Notes: generated from the letters alone by a model not told the origin. Positions 8,889 to 17,383 are shown, numbered from the stretch's first letter. The stretch is DNA of 64,000 nt from Rhodococcus tibetensis (GCF_024438035.1 NZ_JANFQF010000016.1:62001-126000), one strand, 5' to 3'. Program-made: numbers and translations.

Positions 8889-10448
8889 GTGACGGTTCAC
8901 CTCGCGGCGGGGCAGAACATTGTGCTGCCTTCGCGTTCGCTGTCCTTCCAGGCGATGAACGTCAGTCCCGTCGACGTGTCGGTACTCGTGGTCGACGGTG
9001 ACCTGCGTGCGCTGTCGTCGGAGCACTTCGTGTTCTACAACGCGCGATCCGCTGCGGGGGTGACTCTCGACGACGGCAACGCGGTTCGGCTGAGCCTCGA
9101 CGAGGTGGATCGCGCCGCCGCCGCTGTGCTCTGCGTCGTCAGTGTGGACCCGACGACCGATGCGGCGACCACCCTGCCGCGCAGCGGTGTGTCGGCGACG
9201 CTCGCCGACGAGCACGGCACTTCACTGGTCGCATTCGAGGTGCCCCTCGTCGGCAGCGAGACGGCGGCGATCTGCCTCGAGCTCTATCGCCGTGGCGACG
9301 AGTGGAAGGTCCGGGCGGTCGGTCAGGGCTACGACGGCGGCTTGGCGGAGCTGCTCACCCGGCACGGGGTCGAGGTGGACGAGCCGGTGTCGACAGACCC
9401 TGCGCCAACGCGTTCCGGGCCTGCCGCCGTGCCCCTCGACCCAGCCCATTCGTTCGAACGGGTGTGGATGATCTTCGAGGATGCGGCTCGGTCCGCCGCA
9501 TCGTTCCGAGCAACGCGCGACTACGCCCAGGCCCGGCTGGACGATGAGCTGTCTGCGTCGGTGGCCGACCCGTCCACCAGAAACAGTCACGCAGTGGTCG
9601 AGTTGCAGGCAAGAGCGCAAGAACGTTGCGACGCGCTCCTCGGTGAGGCGCAGTCCAAATTCGCGGGTGAGACAACGCTGTTGGCCGAGGAGCTCCGTGT
9701 CATCGACCCGCTGCTGCCGCGCTCCCTGGCCACCTTCGAATCGACTTCGTGGTCGGCCAGGCACGCGAGCGGCGTGGTGACCGACGGCCTGCGACTCGGC
9801 GAATTGTCCGCACCCGATCTCGGCGACCTGCGGGTGCCGTTCTGTGTGCACTATCCGCTGAGCCGCCCGCTGTGGATTCTCGGTGACCCCGCGGAGGCCG
9901 CACCGGTGGTCGCCGCACTGGCGGTGCGCATGCTGGTGGCCTCCTCCGCGGCGACGTCCACGCTCGAAGTCGTGGACCTCAGCGGTTCGTTGCGAGCCAT
10001 CACCGAGCCCCTCGCCGCTCTGCTGTCTGCTCCAGTGGTGAATGCCGCATCCGACATCGCGGCACGGCTCACGGCGCTGTCGGAAAGTGTCGACCTCGCG
10101 GAGATGGCCGCACGCAGTGGGATTCACGACAAGGTGCCGTCACCGCGCCTGGTGATCCTCAACGATTTCCCGCACGGTTACGGCGCCGAGGACGCGGCGC
10201 GCATCGTCCATCTGGCCGACCACGGTCCCGCCGCCGGGACGTCCCTGATCATCGTCGGTGACAACAGTGCGGCGCAAACGGATCCCGGTGTCGCGGTGCT
10301 CGAGAGAATCGCCCAGCAGGTTCCGTCGTCGGGGGTTCTCACCGTTTCCGACCCGTGGACGCGTAACCAGTGGATCCTCACGCCCGATCGACTTCCCGCC
10401 GATCCGCTGCAGCGCGCGTCGGTGCTCGATTCGCTGACCGGGCGATGA
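8889..10448 (+). CDS. TerD domain fused to a degenerate FtsK/HerA-like domain
   Basis: A 519-residue protein. Residues 1-165 form a TerD-like domain that ends with W-K-V-R-A-V-G-Q-G-Y but lacks the D-L-D-A-S calcium motif. A helical middle (about 190-300) follows. The C-terminal half resembles an FtsK/HerA-type ATPase fold in layout. The expected Walker A position reads W-I-L-G-D-P-A-E-A-A-P with no Gly-Lys-Ser/Thr. The expected Walker B reads R-L-V-I-L-N-D-F-P, and a sensor-like strand S-L-I-I-V-G-D follows. The ATPase is therefore probably inactive. It overlaps the methyltransferase by four bases (ATGA). A scaffold or DNA-associated role in the Ter response is inferred; the C-terminal fold needs a profile search to confirm. 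Confidence 0.75.
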   Translation: MTVHLAAGQNIVLPSRSLSFQAMNVSPVDVSVLVVDGDLRALSSEHFVFYNARSAAGVTLDDGNAVRLSLDEVDRAAAAVLCVVSVDPTTDAATTLPRSGVSATLADEHGTSLVAFEVPLVGSETAAICLELYRRGDEWKVRAVGQGYDGGLAELLTRHGVEVDEPVSTDPAPTRSGPAAVPLDPAHSFERVWMIFEDAARSAASFRATRDYAQARLDDELSASVADPSTRNSHAVVELQARAQERCDALLGEAQSKFAGETTLLAEELRVIDPLLPRSLATFESTSWSARHASGVVTDGLRLGELSAPDLGDLRVPFCVHYPLSRPLWILGDPAEAAPVVAALAVRMLVASSAATSTLEVVDLSGSLRAITEPLAALLSAPVVNAASDIAARLTALSESVDLAEMAARSGIHDKVPSPRLVILNDFPHGYGAEDAARIVHLADHGPAAGTSLIIVGDNSAAQTDPGVAVLERIAQQVPSSGVLTVSDPWTRNQWILTPDRLPADPLQRASVLDSLTGR

Positions 10449-11146
10449 GCGTGGGCGAACGGTCGATCGGTGAGTACCTGATCAGTTCCCGCTCGATGGC
10501 GGAGTATCGGGCGATGTTCGCACTCGGCGACGCCGACCTCACCGGACGAGTGCTGGACTGTCCCGGTGGGGGAGCGAGTTTCACCGCCTCCGCCCACCAA
10601 CTGGGCGTAGACGCCATGGCCGTCGACCCGGTGTATCGCCGAACTGCCGCGAAGATTGCCGAGCACGTTCGCGAGGAGGTTGCCCGGGGTGCCCAGTGGG
10701 CCACCGACCACGCCGACGACTACCGATGGGAGTTCTACGGCAACCCGGACGGTCATCACCGGATGCGGCGGGAATCGGCGGAGAAATTCGGCGCCGACAT
10801 CGTCGCGAATCCCCGTCGATACCGTGCAGGGGCCCTGCCGAGGTTGCCGTTCGCCGACGGTACTTTCGACCTGGTGCTGTCCTCGCACCTTCTGTTCACC
10901 TACGCAGACCGCCTCGACTACAACTTCCACCGTGCCGCGCTGCGGGAGTTGGCTCGGGTAGCGAAGGGTGAAGTTCGAGTATTCCCCCTCGTGAATCAGG
11001 CCGGCGATCCAGTGGACGAGTTGCTGCCCCCGCTGCTCGTCGAGCTCGAGTCTTGGGGATTGCAACCCCGCGTGGGGAAGGTCGACTATCAATTCCAGCG
11101 GGGCGCCGACGCCATGCTCGTGTTCAACGGGGGAACGGGCCCGTGA
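10445..11146 (+). CDS. Class I SAM-dependent methyltransferase of the ter island
   Basis: A 233-residue Rossmann-fold methyltransferase. SAM-binding motif I is V-L-D-C-P-G-G-G-A-S near residue 37, with a Cys-Pro in place of the usual glycine. An acidic residue in A-V-D-P-V follows for ribose binding. The post-motif T-F-D-L-V-L-S-S-H-L-L-F near residue 140 matches motif IV of small-molecule methyltransferases. ATG at 10445 overlaps the stop of the TerD-FtsK-like gene; an upstream in-frame start was rejected. It ends two bases before the convergent UbiB-like gene, closing the ter run. It might methylate the metabolite made by the upstream enzymes, which is inference from position only. Confidence 0.8.
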   Translation: MSVGERSIGEYLISSRSMAEYRAMFALGDADLTGRVLDCPGGGASFTASAHQLGVDAMAVDPVYRRTAAKIAEHVREEVARGAQWATDHADDYRWEFYGNPDGHHRMRRESAEKFGADIVANPRRYRAGALPRLPFADGTFDLVLSSHLLFTYADRLDYNFHRAALRELARVAKGEVRVFPLVNQAGDPVDELLPPLLVELESWGLQPRVGKVDYQFQRGADAMLVFNGGTGP

Positions 11147-11148
11147 AC

Positions 11149-12555
11149 TCACTCGTCCGGTAGCTCGATCCCGAGTTCACGCGATTTCGCGGCGACCGCG
11201 TCGGGGAAGACGTTGCGGAACAAGAAGAGGTCCTGTCCGAGCACCCATCCGGGCGCGAGTTCCGTCGCGTAGCGTTCGAAGTAGCCGAGCTGCTTGCCGA
11301 ACAGCACCAATTCCTCCGGGCTCGCGATGCCCCACTTCTTGCCGATCCCGACCAACGCCATGATCAGTTCGCTCAGGCGCAGTTCACCGAGGTCACGGCC
11401 GAGGAGGGGCGCGAGGGCGGCCGCCACCTGCAGTCCGATCTCCTCGTCGGTCGCAGGGTTATCTGTCGCATATCCGAGGCTCCGGATACCGCGGGCCATC
11501 CGGGAGAAGTCGCCGTCGATCAGGGTCGCGTAGAACATGTCGCGAAGAATCTGGCGCCAAGACTCCGGGAGTTCGCCGACGATACCGAAGTCGAGCATGG
11601 CGATACGACCGTCCTCGAGCACCCACAAGTTTCCTGCGTGCACGTCGCCGTGGAACGGTCCGTGCACGATGACCGATTCCAGCCAGACCTTCACGCCCCG
11701 GCGGATCAGCATCCGGGTGTCCATGTGCGCGAGGTCCGGGAACCGGTCGAGGGGCAATCCGTACATGCGTTCCATGCAGATCACGTGGGGACCGCAATAG
11801 TCCCAGTACACCTCCGGGGTGGTGACGCCTTTGTTGTCACCGAACGCCCCGATGTTGGTGCGGAACCGGGTCTGACGGTCCGCTTCGACGGCGCTGTTGA
11901 GCTCGGTCATCGTGGCGGCGTGCAAATCGCGGATGATGGCCGTCGCGTTGGCGATGCGGAAGAACTCGAACAGCCGCTCGAGGATCCGCGCACCCCAGTA
12001 CGCGGTGCGCAGATCCACCACCATGCGGCGGAAGATGTCGGGGCGTTGCACTTTGATGACGGCTTCCCGGCCGTCGTGCAGCACGCACGCGTGGACCTGC
12101 GCGACGGAGGCGGCGGCGAGGGGGGCGTCGTCGAATCTGGCGAACAGTGTGTCCACCGGGTGACCCAGGTCTTGCTCGATGACTCTGCGGGCCTCGGCCG
12201 CGGAGACCGGGGGGACGTCGTCGAGACATCGCAGGCACGCGTTGGCGAGCGGGGCGGGGAACACTCCGGACGACGACGCCATCAATTGGCCGACCTTCAC
12301 GAAGGTGGGGCCCAGCACCTCGAAGCCGTCGACCAGCCCTTCCGACGCCGCGTCCGCGAGGGAGCGGCCGCGGCGACGGAAAGGCCAGCTGGCAACGGAG
12401 AACAGCACGGAGAAGACGATGACGACGCCGATGACGAGCGCTCGCCACAGTTCCGCGCCACGAAACCGGTCGAGGGTGACGACGTCGACGGTCAGGGCGG
12501 CTGTGGGCGGACCCGAGGCGTAGGGGCCGACTGGACGTGCCGTTGGCTCTTGCAC
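11149..12555 (-). CDS. ABC1/AarF/UbiB family atypical kinase
   Basis: A 468-residue ADCK/UbiB-family protein. A single hydrophobic segment near residues 40-58 probably anchors it in the membrane. Family-specific elements are present: K-V-G-Q at 87-90, A-A-A-S at 147-150 (replacing the glycine-rich loop), a lysine in V-I-K-V-Q near 168, and the catalytic H-G-D-V-H-A-G-N and metal-binding D-F-G motifs. UbiB relatives support quinone biosynthesis or lipid handling. Actinobacteria use menaquinone, so the exact role is open. The start is GTG at 12555, preceded by AAGGTAGGA. It converges with the ter methyltransferase and does not appear to belong to that system. Confidence 0.9.
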   Translation of the reverse strand: MQEPTARPVGPYASGPPTAALTVDVVTLDRFRGAELWRALVIGVVIVFSVLFSVASWPFRRRGRSLADAASEGLVDGFEVLGPTFVKVGQLMASSSGVFPAPLANACLRCLDDVPPVSAAEARRVIEQDLGHPVDTLFARFDDAPLAAASVAQVHACVLHDGREAVIKVQRPDIFRRMVVDLRTAYWGARILERLFEFFRIANATAIIRDLHAATMTELNSAVEADRQTRFRTNIGAFGDNKGVTTPEVYWDYCGPHVICMERMYGLPLDRFPDLAHMDTRMLIRRGVKVWLESVIVHGPFHGDVHAGNLWVLEDGRIAMLDFGIVGELPESWRQILRDMFYATLIDGDFSRMARGIRSLGYATDNPATDEEIGLQVAAALAPLLGRDLGELRLSELIMALVGIGKKWGIASPEELVLFGKQLGYFERYATELAPGWVLGQDLFLFRNVFPDAVAAKSRELGIELPDE

Positions 12556-12671
12556 AGTTCCTACCTTGCGTTCAGTCCTGGCTGCCGTTCAGTGGGGACC
12601 CTACCCCGACCGATGAGCCCGACTTCTGCCGGTATGCGGGACTCGCTGTCACACTATTTCGTCACCGCAAC

Positions 12672-13526
12672 TCAGACCCCGAGCGCGGCCGCGAGCTCGC
12701 GAAGCGCAGGAAGCGGGTCGTCCCCGGCCGGGAGCACCTGAATCGCCACGTGGTCGGCACCTGCATCCAGGTGTTCGCGCAAGCGTCCGGCGATATATCC
12801 CGTATCTCCGTGAGCGACCAGGGCGTCGATCAGGTCGTCGCTGCCGCCGTCGGCGATCTGCTCCTGGGTGAACCCGAGCCGTTCGAGGTTGCTCACGTAG
12901 TTGCGCAGGTGCAGGTAGGGGTTGTCTACGGCGGCGCGTCCGATCGGGCGGGCCCGCGCGGCATCGGTGTCGAGAACCACCTTCTGCTCCGGTGCGAGTA
13001 TCGGACCGGCCCCGACGAGTTCGCGGGCCTCGCGAGTGTGCGCGGGAGTGGTCAGGTAGGGGTGCGCACCGGCGCTTCGCTCTGCCGAGAGCTTCAGAAC
13101 CTTGGGGCCGAGTGCGGCCAGAACCCGGCGGCCGGCGGGCACTCCGGCTTCGTCGAGGACATCCAGGTAGTTCACGAGAGAGGAGTACGGCTTGGTGTAG
13201 TTCAGTCCCGGTTGTTCGGGATGGCCGACACCGATCCCCAGGAGAAAACGCCCGGGATGACGCTTCTCGAGCCGGTGGAACGATTCCGCGATCTCTTCGG
13301 CCGGCGCGGTCCAGATGTTGGTGATGCCGGTGGCCACGGTGATCGTGGAGGTGGCGTCGAGCAGGCGCTCCGCCACCTCGAGGTCGGCAGGCGGAGACCC
13401 ACCGATCCAGATGGCACCGAAGCCGGCGTTTTCGATGGCCGTGCCCACCTCGGGTTGCAGGCCGCCTGCGTGTCGCCATACGCCGAATTGTCCGAGCCTC
13501 GGGGTGTTCGCTGTGGTCTCCGTCAT
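12672..13526 (-). CDS. LLM-class (probably F420-dependent) oxidoreductase
   Basis: A 284-residue luciferase-like TIM-barrel protein. It resembles the actinobacterial branch annotated as F420-dependent LLM oxidoreductase (MSMEG_4141-like group). Visible landmarks are F-G-A-I-W-I-G-G-S near residue 35, T-G-I-T-N-I-W near residue 67, F-L-L-G-I-G-V-G-H near 93, and V-A-I-Q-V-L near the C-terminus. It lacks the extra insertion of SsuD/SfnG-type monooxygenases. The substrate is unknown. It lies 58 bases downstream of the GYD-domain gene on the same strand and is probably co-transcribed with it. Confidence 0.85.
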   Translation of the reverse strand: MTETTANTPRLGQFGVWRHAGGLQPEVGTAIENAGFGAIWIGGSPPADLEVAERLLDATSTITVATGITNIWTAPAEEIAESFHRLEKRHPGRFLLGIGVGHPEQPGLNYTKPYSSLVNYLDVLDEAGVPAGRRVLAALGPKVLKLSAERSAGAHPYLTTPAHTREARELVGAGPILAPEQKVVLDTDAARARPIGRAAVDNPYLHLRNYVSNLERLGFTQEQIADGGSDDLIDALVAHGDTGYIAGRLREHLDAGADHVAIQVLPAGDDPLPALRELAAALGV

Positions 13527-13584
13527 GTGGCGTGCAACCTCTCCGCGCTGCCATTCATTCCGGAGACCTCGAACCGGCAGACCG

Positions 13585-13905
13585 TCAGCTTCCCGGCGCG
13601 CGATAATCGGCCTCGCGGTGCACCGCGTCGTCGATCTGTTCGGGCGTCAGCAGCATCACCGACTCCGATCGCGCAGCACCGGATGCGGCGGTACGGATGC
13701 CGAGAGCAGCGGCCGCGACGTCGTCGGGTACGTCGCCGATGACGAACAGATCCCGCCCGCCGAGCGCGAAGTAGCAGGATTCTACTGTCCCGCCGATGCT
13801 TTCGACCATCCGTGTGATTGCCTCGCGTCGAGCGGTGCCACCCTCGGCAAGAAGTCCCTGCGCGCCTTCGGGTGAGTACGTGACCTGCCAGAGGTATTTC
13901 GGCAT
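13585..13905 (-). CDS. GYD domain-containing protein
   Basis: A 106-residue small alpha/beta protein of the GYD family (dimeric alpha-beta barrel type). Family features are the N-terminal Y-L-W-Q-V-T-Y-S strand, G-G-T-V-E-S-C-Y-F-A-L-G-G-R-D in the middle, and D-L-F-V-I-G-D. The ATG at 13905 follows a strong GAGGAGG Shine-Dalgarno, so a longer upstream reading was rejected. Members have no firmly known function; the fold suggests ligand binding or a small monooxygenase-like role. It is transcribed with the LLM oxidoreductase downstream, and the two may act on one pathway. Confidence 0.85.
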   Translation of the reverse strand: MPKYLWQVTYSPEGAQGLLAEGGTARREAITRMVESIGGTVESCYFALGGRDLFVIGDVPDDVAAAALGIRTAASGAARSESVMLLTPEQIDDAVHREADYRAPGS

Positions 13906-13987
13906 GGGGCCTCCTCGGTTGTGGTTCGTCCCATGCTTCTCCCCGGGACCGACCGCACGCAAGGGGCTACGGAGTTAGTGTCAGGAC

Positions 13988-14809
13988 ATGTCGCAGGCCC
14001 GAATAGGTATCTCCGGTTGGACGTATCCGGGCTGGCGCGGTGATTTCTATCCGGAGGGATTGGCTCACCGCAAGGAATTGTCCTATGCGGCGGGCCGATT
14101 GACGTCGATCGAGATCAACGGGTCGTTCTATTCGTTGCAACGGCCCACCAGTTACGCGAAGTGGCGGAGCGAGACGCCGGAGGACTTCGTGTTCGCGGTC
14201 AAGGGTGGCCGCTACATCACCCACATGAAGCGGTTGGTGGGTGCGGAAAGCGCAGTGGCCAATTTCTTCGCCTCGGGGGTGCTAGCGCTCGGTCCCAAAC
14301 TCGGGCCGTTCCTGTGGCAACTTCCCCCGACGCTCGCCTTCGACGAGTCGAGCCTGGCTGCCTTCTTCGACCAGCTTCCGCGCACCACCACGGAGGCGGC
14401 GGAGCTTGCGTCTCACCACGACGAAAAGCTGTCCGGCGACAGAGTTCTCCTCCAGATTGACGCCGACCGCCCGCTTCGTCACGCGCTCGAGGTCCGCCAC
14501 CGCAGCTTCGACACCGAGCAGGCGACCGAACTGCTCCGCGCCCACGATGTCGCCTTCGTGGTGGCCGACACCGCGGGCCGATATCCGTTGGTGGAGGTGG
14601 CCACGAGCACCTTCGTCTACATCCGGTTGCACGGCGACAAGGAGCTCTATGCCAGCGGTTACGACGATCAGGCCCTGGACAGATGGGCAGGCAAGATCGA
14701 GGAGTGGATGGCGCAGGGTCTCGACGTGTTCGTGTACTTCGACAACGACATGAAGGGGTACGCCCCGTTCGATGCGCTCCGGCTGATCGAGCGGGTACGG
14801 GGGAGCTGA
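13988..14809 (+). CDS. DUF72 family protein
   Basis: A 273-residue TIM-barrel-like DUF72 protein of typical length. Hallmarks are the N-terminal I-G-I-S-G-W-T-Y-P-G-W-R-G-D-F-Y-P, E-I-N-G-S-F-Y with R-P-T-S-Y-A-K-W, the central V-K-G-G-R-Y-I-T-H, and the late V-Y-F-D-N-D-M-K-G-Y. No biochemical role is established for the family. It starts 82 bases from the divergent GYD gene and is followed after 59 bases by a small gene of unknown function. Confidence 0.88.
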   Translation: MSQARIGISGWTYPGWRGDFYPEGLAHRKELSYAAGRLTSIEINGSFYSLQRPTSYAKWRSETPEDFVFAVKGGRYITHMKRLVGAESAVANFFASGVLALGPKLGPFLWQLPPTLAFDESSLAAFFDQLPRTTTEAAELASHHDEKLSGDRVLLQIDADRPLRHALEVRHRSFDTEQATELLRAHDVAFVVADTAGRYPLVEVATSTFVYIRLHGDKELYASGYDDQALDRWAGKIEEWMAQGLDVFVYFDNDMKGYAPFDALRLIERVRGS

Positions 14810-14868
14810 GTGTCGGTCGTCCGTGGGAAGGTGAATGCGTACTTCTCCTGGAGAAAGAGGATCACCCG

Positions 14869-15342
14869 ATGTGGCCCACCCACTGGCCGACGGTCGCCCG
14901 CGACATTGCCGAAGCGGTCGACGCTGCAATCGCCGCTGCCCGCTCCTCGGACGCGGCAGCGCTGACCGAGGCAGCGGCCAACTTGGCCGAGGCGCCGGCG
15001 GAACAAGTTCGGGTCGTGCTGGCAGCCGTGGTCCGGGAACTGCTCGAGACGCTTCACCCGGACGGGCTGACCGGAGAAGATGTTCAGGATGTGCTCGGAC
15101 GCTGCACCCGTGCGGCCGCGGTCTGGCTGCCCGCCGCCGACGTCGATGCCTTCGTCAGCGTGCTCACCGGCGCACTCGGTGTGACGGAGATCGAGGAGAA
15201 CCCGCGAACACCCGAACATGCCGTGGAAGCGGCGATTCTCGTGATTGCCGATCTCTCGACCACGGCCGGAGCCTCCGCCACCGACTACCTGCGGCGGGCG
15301 CTCGACGAGATCGCCCGCGCCGAGACTGTCGAGATGCCCTGA
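14869..15342 (+). CDS. Hypothetical Ala-rich helical protein
   Basis: A 157-residue acidic, alanine-rich protein that I do not recognise. Predicted content is mostly helical, with no signal peptide and no cysteine motif. The ATG at 14869 has AAAGAGG about ten bases upstream and is preferred over an in-frame start within the DUF72 gene. It may be co-transcribed with DUF72. It converges with the ArsR regulator 19 bases downstream. Confidence 0.65.
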   Translation: MWPTHWPTVARDIAEAVDAAIAAARSSDAAALTEAAANLAEAPAEQVRVVLAAVVRELLETLHPDGLTGEDVQDVLGRCTRAAAVWLPAADVDAFVSVLTGALGVTEIEENPRTPEHAVEAAILVIADLSTTAGASATDYLRRALDEIARAETVEMP

Positions 15343-15361
15343 TTTCTGCTCACCTCTCGAA

Positions 15362-15688
15362 TCAGAGTTCGGTGCGGATCTGCTCGGCCAGCCGCGCGAT
15401 CACTTCCTCGTTGCGCTGGTAGTGCGTCCATTGCCCGATCCGTCTGCTGGTCACGAGGCCCGCACTCTGTAGGGCTGCCATGTACTGGGACGCCGTGGAC
15501 TGGGAAACCTCGGCTCGGGCCTGGATGTGTTTCAAGCACACACCCACTTCCTCGGCGGGTTCCAGCTGAGGAGGGAAGTCGCCGGGGTCCTTCAACCACT
15601 GCAGGATGCGCACTCGGGTTGGGTTCGACAGTGCTTTGAAGACCAGTGCCAGCCCGGTCGAGTCCGGATTCTCCTCCATGCCGCCCAT
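15362..15688 (-). CDS. ArsR family transcriptional regulator
   Basis: A winged-helix regulator of about 108 residues. L-V-F-K-A-L-S-N-P-T-R-V-R-I-L-Q-W-L is the classic ArsR first helix pair. C-L-K-H-I-Q-A-R-A-E-V-S-Q-S-T-A-S-Q-Y is the recognition-helix region, and W-T-H-Y-Q-R-N is the wing. The canonical ELCVCD metal motif is absent, so it may sense something other than metal. The start is ATG at 15688, or 15679 three codons later; neither has a strong Shine-Dalgarno. It is divergent from the SDR gene, and two TCGCGATAT repeats lie between them, so it probably controls that gene and itself. Confidence 0.88.
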   Translation of the reverse strand: MGGMEENPDSTGLALVFKALSNPTRVRILQWLKDPGDFPPQLEPAEEVGVCLKHIQARAEVSQSTASQYMAALQSAGLVTSRRIGQWTHYQRNEEVIARLAEQIRTEL

Positions 15689-15700
15689 AGTACCGTCACA

Positions 15701-15753
15701 TCGCGATATCCCGATGCGTGTGGTTAACTCCCCACATCGCAACTTCGCGATAT
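15701..15753. promoter_or_regulatory. Repeated TCGCGATAT motif, candidate ArsR operator pair
   Basis: TCGCGATAT occurs at 15701-15709 and 15745-15753, starts 44 bases apart (about four helix turns), in the 82-base divergent gap between the ArsR gene and the SDR gene. Its core is the palindrome TCGCGA. The right copy is next to the GGAGG ribosome site of the SDR gene. Confidence 0.5.
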
Positions 15754-15770
15754 GACGATAGGAGGCCGGA

Positions 15771-16829
15771 ATGGGACCGAGTCGCAGGGTGGCAGTGGTC
15801 GTGGGGGCACGTGGGGTGATCGGCGGCAACCTGATCGCCCACCTGGAGTCGACAGGCGAATGGGACGTCATCGGGTTGTCCCGTCGCGGCGGACCCTCCA
15901 CCGAACGCGTCCGGCACATCGCGGTAGACCTGCTCGATGAGCAAGACGCCACCGAGAAACTGCGTGGACTCCACGACGCAACCCACGTCTTCTATGCCGC
16001 ATATCAGGACCGCCCTTCGTGGGCAGAACTGGTGGCGCCCAACGTCGCGATGCTCGTCAACACCGTCAACGCGATCGAACCCGTCGCCACCGGCCTCGAG
16101 CACGTCAGCTTGATGCAGGGCTACAAGGTGTACGGCGCCCACCTCGGGCCCTTCGCAACCCCGGCGCGAGAGAGCGACCCGCCGCATATGCCGCCGGAAT
16201 TCAATGTCGATCAGCAACGTTTCCTCGAAGAACGGCAACGCGGGAAGGCGTGGTCGTGGTCCGCGATCCGCCCGTCGGTAGTGTGCGGATTCGCGCTGGG
16301 GAACCCCATGAACCTCGCGCTCGTGATCGCGGTGTATGCCACCCTCTCGAAGGAACTCGGTGTGCCCTTGAGGTTTCCGGGTAAACCCGGTGCGTACACC
16401 AGTCTGATCGAGATGACCGACGCCGGCCTGCTCGCCGAGGCCACCGTCTGGGCTGCAACGACGCCGTCGTGTGCCAACCAGGCATTCAACATCAACAACG
16501 GCGATCTGTTTCGGTGGAACGACATGCTGCCCAAGATCGCCGAATTCTTCGAGATGGATCTCGCTCCCCCACTCCCCATGTCGATGGCGACCGTCATGGC
16601 CGACAAGGAACCGGTGTGGAACGACCTCGTCGTTCGGCACGGACTGGAGAACACTTCGTACTCCGATGTGTCGTCCTGGGCTTTCGGCGATTTCGTCTTC
16701 GGGTGGGATTACGACGTGTTCGCGGACGGGTCGAAGGCGCGCCGGGCGGGATTTCACCGTTTCGTCGATACCGAGCGCATGTTCTTCGACATTTTCCGCG
16801 ACCTGCGCGCTCGGCGCATCATCCCCTGA
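15771..16829 (+). CDS. PRISE-type short-chain dehydrogenase/reductase (progesterone 5-beta-reductase-like)
   Basis: A 352-residue extended SDR with the NAD(P) loop G-A-R-G-V-I-G-G-N near residue 12. It follows the PRISE (progesterone 5-beta-reductase/iridoid synthase-like) pattern: H-V-F-Y-A-A-Y around residue 69, L-M-Q-G-Y-K-V-Y-G near 117 with the catalytic-type lysine, and the region F-N-V-D-Q-Q-R-F-L around 144, where plant enzymes have N-F-Y-Y. That substitution removes the usual tyrosine pair, so activity may differ. Family members reduce activated C=C bonds of enones. GGAGG precedes the ATG at 15771. It is divergent from an ArsR regulator with repeats between them. Confidence 0.82.
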   Translation: MGPSRRVAVVVGARGVIGGNLIAHLESTGEWDVIGLSRRGGPSTERVRHIAVDLLDEQDATEKLRGLHDATHVFYAAYQDRPSWAELVAPNVAMLVNTVNAIEPVATGLEHVSLMQGYKVYGAHLGPFATPARESDPPHMPPEFNVDQQRFLEERQRGKAWSWSAIRPSVVCGFALGNPMNLALVIAVYATLSKELGVPLRFPGKPGAYTSLIEMTDAGLLAEATVWAATTPSCANQAFNINNGDLFRWNDMLPKIAEFFEMDLAPPLPMSMATVMADKEPVWNDLVVRHGLENTSYSDVSSWAFGDFVFGWDYDVFADGSKARRAGFHRFVDTERMFFDIFRDLRARRIIP

Positions 16830-16841
16830 CGTCTCGTGCAG

Positions 16842-17357
16842 CTAGGGATGTGTGCCGGACTCGACGTTGGCGGCGATGCGGCGGAGCAAGTCGGCCAACA
16901 ACGAGCATTCGTCCTGGTCGAGACCGTCGAGTAGTCGCCTGTCTCGCTCGATCCGTCGCGGGAACTCGGCGTCGACGAGGGCGCGCCCGGCGTCCGTGAG
17001 ATGAAGCAGGACGACCCGCCCGTCGCGCTCGAAGGGCAGGCGTTCCACCAGGCCGAGCCTGCCGAGGCGATCGACATGTTTGGTGGTGGAGGCGCCACTG
17101 AGCATGGTTACGGCGGTCACTTCACTGGCCCGCAACGGGCGCCCGCTCCGGGCCAGCACGCACAGCACGTCGAATTCGGGGCGGGAGACGCCATGTTCGT
17201 CGAGTGAGTGGTCCAGCTGCTGCAAGGCGCGGGACCCGATGCGGGTGATCCGTCCGATCACCTCGATCGGTGAGGTGTCGACCTCGGGATAGGTTTCGGC
17301 CCACTCGCGTCGGACTCGGTCGGTGAAATCCTCGTCCGGACGGGGAGTGCTGCTCAT
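16842..17357 (-). CDS. MarR family transcriptional regulator
   Basis: A 171-residue MarR-type winged-helix protein. The N-terminal helix contains I-T-R-I-G-S-R-A-L-Q-Q-L. The DNA-binding domain runs from F-D-V-L-C-V-L-A-R-S-G through L-S-G-A-S-T-T-K-H-V-D-R-L to the wing R-D-G-R-V-V. ATG at 17357 is favoured because upstream starts (17366, GTG 17384) approach or enter an inverted repeat that looks like the operator. It is divergent from the FUSC transporter gene, 75 bases away, a common local repressor/efflux arrangement. Confidence 0.88.
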   Translation of the reverse strand: MSSTPRPDEDFTDRVRREWAETYPEVDTSPIEVIGRITRIGSRALQQLDHSLDEHGVSRPEFDVLCVLARSGRPLRASEVTAVTMLSGASTTKHVDRLGRLGLVERLPFERDGRVVLLHLTDAGRALVDAEFPRRIERDRRLLDGLDQDECSLLADLLRRIAANVESGTHP

Positions 17358-17383
17358 GGGAACCATCGTAGCGACCAACTTCA

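Noticed and set aside
11638..12741. Long open frame antisense to the UbiB-like gene
   Set aside because: Its product is His/Arg/Asp-rich low-complexity sequence typical of high-GC shadow frames, and the opposite strand carries a full set of UbiB motifs.
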